The position numbers and the translations under genes were made by a program. This document shows, piece after piece, positions 45,825 to 53,765 of a stretch of DNA of 64,000 bases. Below the pieces are notes generated by a model. The model did no database searches. It was given only the letters and a program-made list of their open reading frames with translations, and had not been told where the DNA came from. Where the stretch lies: NCBI GenBank assembly GCA_001464815.1, contig LNDW01000005.1, positions 1 to 64,000 of the forward strand. The letters are read 5' to 3'. This DNA comes from Betaproteobacteria bacterium Ga0077527 (GTDB taxonomy: Bacteria; Pseudomonadota; Gammaproteobacteria; Burkholderiales; SG8-41). The stretch's first letter is position 1; every line of letters begins with the position of its first letter.

Positions 45825-47276
45825 TCAGCGCGGTCCGGCGGCCGAGGGCGACGGTGGCATCTGCACCGGGGCGGCACCTCCGGCGGACACCTGAATTTCC
45901 GGGCTCCAGCCGCCGCCCAGGGCGCGATACAACTGCACCACCGAGGCATAGGCGTCGCGCGTGGTCTGCACCAGGGCAAGTTCCGAGGAGAACGACTGCC
46001 GCTCGGCATCGAGTACCTCGAAATAGCTGGATACGCCGCCGCGATATCGCGAAGTGACCAGGCGCAGCCGCTTGGCATCGGCATCGGCAATGCGCTGCTG
46101 GCTGTCGCGCTGCTCGCGCAGGCGCTGGTAGGCCACGAGGGCGTCTTCAACTTCACGCAAGGCGTTCTGGATCGCCTGGCGGTACTGCTCAAGCGCAATG
46201 GCCTGCTGGGCCTTGGCGGCATCCACGCCGGCACCGATGGCGCCGGCGGTGAAAATCGGCAGCGTCAGCGCAGGGTTCAACGAATAGGCACGGCGGTTGC
46301 CGTCGAACAGCGTGCTCCCCTCGGGGCTGATGAAGCCGAGAAAGGCGGTCAGCGACACGGTGGGCAGGTAGGCCTTGCGCGCGGCGTTGACGTTGGCCGC
46401 CGAAGCGGCCAGCCCCTGCTCAGCAGCACGCACATCGGACCTGCGCTCGATCAGTTGTGACGGCAGTCCGGCCGGAAGCACGGGCGGCAGGGCGTAGTCG
46501 CTGAGTTTCGACTGTCTGGCGATCGGGCCGGGGTTGCGGCCGATCAGGATGGACAGCGCGTTCTCGGCCTGGACACGGCGACGTTCGAGGTCGGAAATGG
46601 TGTTTTCGGCGCCGGCCAGCAGCGATTCGGCCTGGTGCAGGTCCACTGCCGAGACTACGCCGTTGTCGAAACGCAGCTTGACCAGGCGCAGCGAATCGCG
46701 GCGCGTCGCGGCAGTGCGGTTGGCAATGTCGAGCTGCGAATCGGTGACCAGCAGGTCGAGGTAGGTCAGGGTGACCTGGGCGATCAGGCTGGTTTCCAGC
46801 GCGCGGCGGTTTTCCTCGCTGGCGATGAAGCTGCGGTAGGCGGCCTCGTTGAGCGAGCGCAGGCGGCCCCAGAGATCGATTTCCCATACCGGCATGGCCA
46901 GACCGAAGCTCTGTATTTCAGTGCTGCGGTTCTCGGTGGTGCTGGCTGCCGAGGGCTGGCGCGAGCGGTCAAAGGCGGCGTCGCCAAAGACGTTCGGATA
47001 CAACGTAGAGCGCTGGATGCCGTATTGGGCGCGGAACAGTTCGACGCGGGCCGCGGCAATGCGCAGGTCGCGGTTGTCCCTGAGTGCGGCGTTGATCAGC
47101 GCCTGCAGCTCCGGCATCCGGAACAGTTCACCCCAGGGCCGGTCAGCGAGCGATTCCGTGCCCGCCGGGCTGGACCGCCAGGCCTGTGGCAGTCCGGGGT
47201 CGGGCCGCTGGAATTGCGGGGTGCTGCAGGCGGAGAGCAGCAGTGTGAGGGCGACGGCCGGGGCGGATCTGATCAT
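45825..47276 (-). CDS. RND outer membrane lipoprotein, NodT/OprM type
   Basis: A 483-residue outer-membrane factor. Lipobox LSAC places an acylated Cys near residue 17. Two OEP repeats (MPELQALINAALRDNRDLRIAAARVE and the later RRSDVRAAEQGLAASAANVNAARKAYLP) and conserved PVWEIDLWGRL and FDNGVVSAVDLHQAES are typical of NodT/OprM proteins. It overlaps the RND permease stop by 4 bp, so it is translated with the pump. Not a metal-type channel: it lacks the Cus/Czc segments seen at 15.5 kb and 30 kb. Confidence 0.92.
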   Translation of the reverse strand: MIRSAPAVALTLLLSACSTPQFQRPDPGLPQAWRSSPAGTESLADRPWGELFRMPELQALINAALRDNRDLRIAAARVELFRAQYGIQRSTLYPNVFGDAAFDRSRQPSAASTTENRSTEIQSFGLAMPVWEIDLWGRLRSLNEAAYRSFIASEENRRALETSLIAQVTLTYLDLLVTDSQLDIANRTAATRRDSLRLVKLRFDNGVVSAVDLHQAESLLAGAENTISDLERRRVQAENALSILIGRNPGPIARQSKLSDYALPPVLPAGLPSQLIERRSDVRAAEQGLAASAANVNAARKAYLPTVSLTAFLGFISPEGSTLFDGNRRAYSLNPALTLPIFTAGAIGAGVDAAKAQQAIALEQYRQAIQNALREVEDALVAYQRLREQRDSQQRIADADAKRLRLVTSRYRGGVSSYFEVLDAERQSFSSELALVQTTRDAYASVVQLYRALGGGWSPEIQVSAGGAAPVQMPPSPSAAGPR

Positions 47277-50200
47277 GGCTTGACCTTCGTCTCCGGGGCT
47301 GACGTCCTGCGCTTGTCGCCGCCGAGGTAGGTCATCGCAATGAAGTAGAACAGCGGGGTGAAGAACACGCCGACCAGCGTGGCGGCGAGCATGCCGCCGA
47401 GGATGCCGGTGCCCACCGAATGCTGGGTGGCGGCGCCGGCGCCGGAGGCCTGAACCAGCGGCAATACGCCGAGGATGAAGGCCAGTGAAGTCATCACAAT
47501 CGGCCGCAGACGCAATCGCGCCGCGTCGAGTGCCGCATCGATGACCGACAGCCCTTCCTCGTGGCGCTGTTTGGCGAATTCGACGATCAGGATGCCGTTT
47601 TTGCCGGCGAGGCCGACCAGCGTGATCAGGCTGACCTGGAAGAACACGTCATTGGGTGAATGGCGCAGGAACAGCGCGATCAGCGCGCCGAGAATGCCGA
47701 TGGGCACGATCATGAACACCGATATCGGGAGCGTCCAGCTCTCATAGAGTGCGGCGAGGAACAGGAACACGAAGATGAAGGACAGCAGGAAGATGAAACC
47801 GGCCTGGCCGCCGGAAATCTTCTCCTGCAGCGACTGCCCCGACCACTGGAAGCCCATGCCCTGGGGCAGCGCGGCAGCGGATATTTCCTCCATCGCGGTG
47901 AGTGCCTCGCCGGAACTGCGTCCCGGCGCCGCGTTGCCGCTGATCTGGACTGCGGGATAGCCGTTGTAGCGTGTCAGCGCGATCGGCGCGGAGCGGTATT
48001 CGACCGCGGCCAGTGCCGCAATCGGCACGATGTTGCCGCCGGCATTGCGCACGTAGAAACGCTGCAGATAGGCCGGATCCGAACGGAATTTTTCATCCGC
48101 CTGCATTTTCACCTTGAGGTTGGTGCCGAAGGCGCTGAACTGGTTGACGAAGCTGGAGCCGAGCAGGGTGCCGATCGTGGCGTAAACGTCGGACAGCGGA
48201 ACGCCCAGCGCCTTGGCCTTGTTGCGGTCAACGTCGACAAACAGCGTCTGCACGTTCGGTGAGGCCACGTTGCGTGCTCCGGCAAGCCGTTCGTCCTTGG
48301 CTGCTGCGGCGATCACATCACGAGCGGTCTTGTCGAGCTTTTCCCGGTCGCCGTCGAGGGCCAGCAGCCGGTAATCAAAGCCGGCGATATTGCCCATGCC
48401 CGAAATCGGCGGTTCGTTGATGGCGAATACGCGGGCCTCGGGGATGCCCAGATAGAACTTGGCGTTGAGGCGCTGGATGATGCGCCGGACATGCTGTTGC
48501 CGATCGGCGCGCTCCTCCCAGGGTTTGAGGGTGACGTAGAGGAAGCCCTGGTTGGCGTAGCGGTAGAAAATCGAAAATCCCGGAATGCTGATGATGTCCT
48601 TCACACTGGTTTCGGTGCGCACGATTGCTTCACTGCGCTTCATCACCTCGGCGACCCGTTCCGGAGAGGCGCCGGCGGGGAGGTCGACTGCGACGAACAG
48701 CGTGCCCTTGTCTTCTTCCGGCACGAAACCACCGGGGATCATCTTGAACAGGAACACAACACCGGCAAGAATCACGGCATAGATCAGCATGGAACGAACG
48801 CCGCGCTTGATCACCACGCCGACGATGCCGACGTAGCGGCTGGTGACTTTTTCGAAAAGGCGGTCAAAGGCGAGGATGGGTTTGGGCTTGTGCACCCCGG
48901 GTTTCAGGATCAGTGCGCACAGTGCCGGTGTCAGCGTCAGGGCGGTGACCGCGGACAGCAGTGTCGACACGGTGATGGTGACGGCAAACTGCTTGTAGAG
49001 GGTGCCGGTAACACCGCCAAGGAATGCGATGGGCACAAACACCGCGCAGATCACCGCAGTGACGCCGATGATCGCGCCGCCGATGCCGTCCATGGCCTTG
49101 CGCGCAGCTTCGGCCGGCGGCAGCTTGTCGTCATGCATGATTTTTTCAACGGATTCGACCACCACGATGGCATCGTCGACCACGATGCCGATGGCCAGGA
49201 CCATCGCGAACAGCGTCAGCATGTTGATCGAGAAGCCCATCAGCAGCATGCCGGCCAGGGTGCCGACCAGCGACACCGGGATGGCGATCATCGGGATGAT
49301 CGTGGCGCGGACGCTGCCGAGGAAGAGGTAAACCACCAGCAGCACCAGGATGAAGGCTTCAACGAAGGTGTGCAGCACCAGTTCGATGGAGGCGTTGACG
49401 AATACCGTGGTGTCGTAAGGCACGTCCCAGACGATGCCTTGCGGTATCGTCGGCGCCAGCTCAGCCATCTTGGCACGCACTGATTTGGCGACTTCCAGTG
49501 CGTTGGCGCCGGCCCGCAGGTAGACGCCGATGCCGGTGCCCGGCTTGCCGTTCATGCTCAGGCTGATCTGGTAGTCCTCGGCACCGAGTTCAACGCGCGC
49601 GACGTCGCGCACCCGGACCACCGACCCGTCGGCAGCGGCGCGAACGATGATGTTGGCGAACTGTTCCGGCTGGTTGTAGGTGCCGGTGGTCTGGACCGGG
49701 AAGGTCAGGACCTGGCCGCGCGGCGTCGGCGAATTGCCGATCTCGCCGACGGGGTAGTTCTGGTTTTGCTCACGAATGGCGTTGGAGACATCGGTTACGG
49801 TGAGACGGTATTTGGCCAACTGGTCGGGGTCGAGCCAGACGCGCATGGCATAGGGGTAGCCGAACAGCGTCGCTTCGCCGACGCCGCCGAGGCGCTTGAG
49901 TTCCGGAATGATGCTGGCGTTGGCCATATTGGCCAGGTATTCGCGGTCGAAGCGCGGGTCTTCGGAATACATGGTGACGATCTGCAGCATCTGCGGATTC
50001 GTCTGGTCGACGCGGATGCCGTTCTGCAGCACTGGCTGCGGCATCAGGGCTTCGACGCGCTTGACCCGGTTGTTGACTTCAACGGCGGCGATGGCGGTAT
50101 CGGTTCCGGCCTCGAATACGACATAGAGGTCCATCAGCCCGCTCGAGGAACTGGTCGAATACATATAGAGCAGGCCGTTCACACCGTTCATTTCGCGCTC

Positions 50201-50392
50201 CAGCGGCGCGGCGACCGTGCTTTCGAGAATCTCCGGGCTGGCACCGGGGTAGACCGCGGTGACTTTTACCTGGGGCGGTGCGACGTTCGGGTACTGCTCG
50301 ATGGCGAGCTGGCGCGAAGCCAGGGCCCCCACCAGGGTGAGGATCAGCGCGATGACGGTCGCGAGGACAGGGCGGTCGACGAAAAATCGCAT
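47273..50392 (-). CDS. Multidrug RND efflux permease, AcrB/MexF (HAE1) type
   Basis: A 1039-residue proton-driven drug pump. It starts MRFFVDRPVLATVIALILTLVG, with EQYPNVAPPQVKVTAVYPGAS and the TM4 double Asp GIVVDDAIVVVE that carries protons in drug (HAE1) pumps, unlike the single-Asp metal signatures at 12.4 and 27.4 kb. GSVRATIIPMIAIPVSLVGT and QFAVTITVSTLLSAVTALTLTPALCA are conserved. It is 9 bp downstream of the adaptor gene. Substrate range is not predictable. Confidence 0.94.
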   Translation of the reverse strand: MRFFVDRPVLATVIALILTLVGALASRQLAIEQYPNVAPPQVKVTAVYPGASPEILESTVAAPLEREMNGVNGLLYMYSTSSSSGLMDLYVVFEAGTDTAIAAVEVNNRVKRVEALMPQPVLQNGIRVDQTNPQMLQIVTMYSEDPRFDREYLANMANASIIPELKRLGGVGEATLFGYPYAMRVWLDPDQLAKYRLTVTDVSNAIREQNQNYPVGEIGNSPTPRGQVLTFPVQTTGTYNQPEQFANIIVRAAADGSVVRVRDVARVELGAEDYQISLSMNGKPGTGIGVYLRAGANALEVAKSVRAKMAELAPTIPQGIVWDVPYDTTVFVNASIELVLHTFVEAFILVLLVVYLFLGSVRATIIPMIAIPVSLVGTLAGMLLMGFSINMLTLFAMVLAIGIVVDDAIVVVESVEKIMHDDKLPPAEAARKAMDGIGGAIIGVTAVICAVFVPIAFLGGVTGTLYKQFAVTITVSTLLSAVTALTLTPALCALILKPGVHKPKPILAFDRLFEKVTSRYVGIVGVVIKRGVRSMLIYAVILAGVVFLFKMIPGGFVPEEDKGTLFVAVDLPAGASPERVAEVMKRSEAIVRTETSVKDIISIPGFSIFYRYANQGFLYVTLKPWEERADRQQHVRRIIQRLNAKFYLGIPEARVFAINEPPISGMGNIAGFDYRLLALDGDREKLDKTARDVIAAAAKDERLAGARNVASPNVQTLFVDVDRNKAKALGVPLSDVYATIGTLLGSSFVNQFSAFGTNLKVKMQADEKFRSDPAYLQRFYVRNAGGNIVPIAALAAVEYRSAPIALTRYNGYPAVQISGNAAPGRSSGEALTAMEEISAAALPQGMGFQWSGQSLQEKISGGQAGFIFLLSFIFVFLFLAALYESWTLPISVFMIVPIGILGALIALFLRHSPNDVFFQVSLITLVGLAGKNGILIVEFAKQRHEEGLSVIDAALDAARLRLRPIVMTSLAFILGVLPLVQASGAGAATQHSVGTGILGGMLAATLVGVFFTPLFYFIAMTYLGGDKRRTSAPETKVKP

Positions 50393-50401
50393 GATCGTGC
50401 T

Positions 50402-51607
50402 TTATTTTTGTGCAGCAGGCTTGCTGGCGGCTTTGTCACCCGGTTTTGCCGGGGGCTCCCCTTTGGCCGGTGCGCCAAACGGAGTGGGTTTCACGGGGCC
50501 GCCCGGCTGCACTTTCTGGATGCCGTCAACAATCACCCTGTCGCCGGCAGCAAGGCCTTTTTCAATGATCCAGCCGTCATTGACCCATTCCCCGACCACC
50601 AGATCCCGTCGTTCGGCCTTGTTGTCTTCGGTGACGACAAACACGGCATGTCCTGCCGGCGTTTTCATGACGGCGCGTTGCGGCACCACGATGGCACCGG
50701 CACGCTGTCCGGCGGTCATATGCACGTGCACGAACATTCCGGGCAGCAGATTGGGGTAGCCCCGGTTCGGCAACACTGCACGCAGCGTGATGGTCCCGGT
50801 TTCGCGGTTGATCTGGGCGTCGGCAACGTCAATGCGGCCGGCCTGGCCGAATTCACTGCCGTCGGGGAGGACCATGCGCACGTTTTCGCCGCCCTGTTGC
50901 TTGATCGCGCCGCTGCGGAAAGCGCGCTGCAGTACCAGCGCGTCGCGGTCCGGCATTGTGAAGTTGACATAGATCGGATCGAGTTTTTCGATGGTGGCGA
51001 GCAGTGTCGGTTCACCTTTGCCGACCAGCGCGCCTTCCGGTACCTGGGAAAAGCCGATACGTCCGGTTTCTGCTGCGCGGATCTGCGTGTAACCCAGATT
51101 CAGTCTGGCGCGGTCGAGTTGGGCGCGCGCCGACTGCACTGACGATTCGGCCTGACGCAGTTGAGTCACGGCATCGTCGTAATCCTGTTTGCTGATCGCG
51201 TCTTCCTTGGCGAGCGGGGCATAGCGGCCTTCGCGGGCTTTGGCATTGGCCAGGTTGGCTTCGGCCTGGGACAGCGCGGCCTGGGCATCGCGCTGCGCAG
51301 CTTCGTAATTGTCCGGATCAATAGAGTAGAGGAGTTGCCCCACTTGGACGTTGGTGCCTTCCCTGTAGTGGCGTTTGGTCAGCACGCCTTCCACGCGCGC
51401 GCGCACCTGCACCGAGCGGTAGGCAACGACGTTGCCGACGTATTCACGCACGACCGGAACCGTGGTGGCTTCAGCAATGATGAATTTGACTTCCGACGGC
51501 GGAATAACCTGTGCTGCGGGTTTATCGCCCCCGCAACCGGCCAGTCCGGCGGACAAAAGGGCGCTGATCAGGATGGTGTGTCGGATGGGAGGCGGGTAGA
51601 GGCGCAT
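50402..51607 (-). CDS. RND membrane fusion lipoprotein, AcrA/MexE type
   Basis: A 401-residue periplasmic adaptor. Lipobox LAGC near residue 25 is followed by VVPVVREYVGNVVAYRSVQVRARVEGVLTKRHYREGTNVQVGQLLYSID (lipoyl domain), an alpha-hairpin (about residues 105-165), a beta-barrel (LDPIYVNFTMPDRDAL) and a Pro/Ala/Lys-rich end. First gene of the adaptor-permease-channel operon. No TetR, LysR or MarR regulator is adjacent, unlike most such operons; its promoter must be in the 124-bp gap upstream. Confidence 0.93.
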   Translation of the reverse strand: MRLYPPPIRHTILISALLSAGLAGCGGDKPAAQVIPPSEVKFIIAEATTVPVVREYVGNVVAYRSVQVRARVEGVLTKRHYREGTNVQVGQLLYSIDPDNYEAAQRDAQAALSQAEANLANAKAREGRYAPLAKEDAISKQDYDDAVTQLRQAESSVQSARAQLDRARLNLGYTQIRAAETGRIGFSQVPEGALVGKGEPTLLATIEKLDPIYVNFTMPDRDALVLQRAFRSGAIKQQGGENVRMVLPDGSEFGQAGRIDVADAQINRETGTITLRAVLPNRGYPNLLPGMFVHVHMTAGQRAGAIVVPQRAVMKTPAGHAVFVVTEDNKAERRDLVVGEWVNDGWIIEKGLAAGDRVIVDGIQKVQPGGPVKPTPFGAPAKGEPPAKPGDKAASKPAAQK

Positions 51608-51731
51608 GATTGAAATAATCTGATTGAATTGAATTTGTTCTGAATCGCAGATGCTGTAAGCCGCTGTTCAATGATGCATTCTCGCGTACTTGCCGGTGAA
51701 GCTCATGCCAATTCCGGCGCAGCGCCGCCGG

Positions 51732-53756
51732 TCAGGATCCGCCGTCTGCTGTCTTCCTGGGCGGAAAAAAGAACTGCATCGGTGAGTTGACGAATTTCGT
51801 GCCGACATGGCGAAGCAATGCACCGGCATGCGAGATGCGCACGCCGTGCGCCTTTAGCGCGGTCCACAGCGCCAGCGCAAAACTGACGGTCAGGTTGATA
51901 ATTCCGATCAGGGTGACCCCCAGTATGCAGTGCAGCCACAGGCCGGCGCTCATCGCGAAGTCCAGACCGACTGCGCCGTAGGCCAGATTCGCAGTGGAAA
52001 AGGTGATGTGGCGGATGTCCAGCGGCAGGCCCAGCAGGTGACCGAAGGTGCCGGTCATGCCGAGCATGAAGCCGAAGAAAAAATTGCCGGCAAGGCCGCC
52101 GAGGTTGCGGTCGACGTAACCGCCCAGTGCGTCGGCACGCCGTTCACCTGCCAGACGCCGCAGCCAGGACAGGCGGGCCACGCGCAGTCCGATGCGGTCG
52201 TAGGCGGCCTTGTTGTCGAAATAACCGGAAATGAGTCCCGAGAGAAAAAGCCATATGCCGGCGATGGCGGCGTGCAGAAGTGCCAGGCTGTGCAAAGGAC
52301 TGAGGTCCCGCAGCAGAACCGCGGCTTTTTCAGGAGATACCGGATTGCCAACGGAATGGGACAGCCAAAGTGCGATGCAGAGGGCAACCGGGAACGCGAC
52401 CAGCACATTGCCGCAGATGGCGGCGAACTGGCTGCGCATCACGTCGATCACCAGCTGGCCGAGGCGCTCGACCTCACGCAGCCGTCCGCCGGCCTCGCTG
52501 ACCGTTTCGGCAATCGCTGCCGCAGTCATCGCCGGCTGCTTGGTGGCGATGGTGAAATGCAGCACATGCACCAGCATGAAGCCGATTGCGTAGTTCAGGC
52601 TGAATGCAATGCCTTCGATCAGCGGGGGAAGGTTCAATTTGGCGGTCATGATCTTGATCAGCGCCATCACGCCGATCAGCAGTCCGGCACCCATCGCCGA
52701 GCGCCACATGCCGAAATAGCCTGCGCGGTCCGAGGTGATGTAGTGCCCGCCGGTGCGGCTGGCATTCTTGGTCACCCGCAGCGCGAGGATGCCGAGCAGC
52801 TGCGAAAAATGCAGGCGCAGGCTGCCGCGGCTGTTCTCGCTGCAGATGGCGTTGCGCACCAACCCGGCCCAGGACTGCACGGCCTCCTGAGCCGGAGCCT
52901 CGCGGAAACGCGCGGCGAGCAGTTGGAGCAGGGTTTCCATGCGCCCGATGTGCTGGTTGAGCCGCACCAGCAGATAGCTCAGCCGCAGATTGGTGCCTCG
53001 GGTAAGTGCTGCGGTCTGCACCCGGCGCAGCGTTTCGCGGCACTGGTCGAGCAACACCAGCAGATGGCGCTCGTCGATCACCGGGTGCTGCGGATCTTCG
53101 AGGCTGGCGCGATAGGCCTGCACGAAGCAGGCAAGCTCTTCAGTCTGGGCGAGAAAAGGTGACTCGCCCTCATGCTCTTGGGGGAGCACTTGGCGGATTT
53201 CGGCGTCGAGCCCCATGCCTGCGATACGCACCGATAATACGCGGCAAGCCTCGAGAATGCTGTCGAGCAGCCTGCGCATCGCTGGTGTGCTGTGCGCTTG
53301 CTGCATGTCGAGACAACGCCAGAATTCCAGCGCCAGCTCGCCAGGCATCTCTGCCAGCCAGCGGTGGTCGTTGCGGTTGTGGAAGATCACCGATACCAGA
53401 CCACGCAGGCTGGCTGTGTCAGGAACACGTGGCAGCAGACGGTCGGTGATCTTGCGCCACAATTCGCTGAAAAAGCCGGTGGGTGGCAACAGTCCGCTGT
53501 CGGAGAAAAAACCGCGCAACTCAACCTCGCCACAAAGCCTGAGGAAGGCCTCGCGGACGGTGCCGCAGTGTCCGGGATGTGCCGCAAGAAAATCAAGCAG
53601 TTGCCGGTAACGCAGCGCGGCTTCGTCGCTGTCGGTGATCGGCCGCGGCCTGACCGAGTCAAACAGCGTGGTGAGCAGTTGTGCGGCATCGGCCCCGGAA
53701 GCCTGGGGGCGGCTGAACGCAGCCTCCAGCGTTTCCGGTTTGCCGTTGCCGGACAT
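51732..53756 (-). CDS. Gcr-family 'site-specific recombinase' membrane protein
   Basis: A 674-residue protein of the family named site-specific recombinase (Gcr, PF10136). The N-terminal ~340 residues are soluble and helical; the C-terminal half holds several hydrophobic helices (YFGMWRSAMGAGLLIGVMALI, GIAFSLNYAIGFMLVHVLHFT, ALLHAAIAGIWLFLSGLISGYFDNKAAYDRIG, NFFFGFMLGMTGTFGHLLGLPLDIRHITFS). The membrane topology makes a direct DNA recombination role doubtful; the family name may be historical. A decayed 3' copy lies 6 kb away at 45.4-45.8 kb. The gene is 9 bp after the aconitase and may share its transcript. Confidence 0.85.
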   Translation of the reverse strand: MSGNGKPETLEAAFSRPQASGADAAQLLTTLFDSVRPRPITDSDEAALRYRQLLDFLAAHPGHCGTVREAFLRLCGEVELRGFFSDSGLLPPTGFFSELWRKITDRLLPRVPDTASLRGLVSVIFHNRNDHRWLAEMPGELALEFWRCLDMQQAHSTPAMRRLLDSILEACRVLSVRIAGMGLDAEIRQVLPQEHEGESPFLAQTEELACFVQAYRASLEDPQHPVIDERHLLVLLDQCRETLRRVQTAALTRGTNLRLSYLLVRLNQHIGRMETLLQLLAARFREAPAQEAVQSWAGLVRNAICSENSRGSLRLHFSQLLGILALRVTKNASRTGGHYITSDRAGYFGMWRSAMGAGLLIGVMALIKIMTAKLNLPPLIEGIAFSLNYAIGFMLVHVLHFTIATKQPAMTAAAIAETVSEAGGRLREVERLGQLVIDVMRSQFAAICGNVLVAFPVALCIALWLSHSVGNPVSPEKAAVLLRDLSPLHSLALLHAAIAGIWLFLSGLISGYFDNKAAYDRIGLRVARLSWLRRLAGERRADALGGYVDRNLGGLAGNFFFGFMLGMTGTFGHLLGLPLDIRHITFSTANLAYGAVGLDFAMSAGLWLHCILGVTLIGIINLTVSFALALWTALKAHGVRISHAGALLRHVGTKFVNSPMQFFFPPRKTADGGS

Positions 53757-53765
53757 GGTTCGCGC

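Noticed and set aside
51930-53162. 410-residue plus-strand open frame
   Set aside because: Antisense to the Gcr-type gene, very rich in Gln/Ala/His with no family resemblance.
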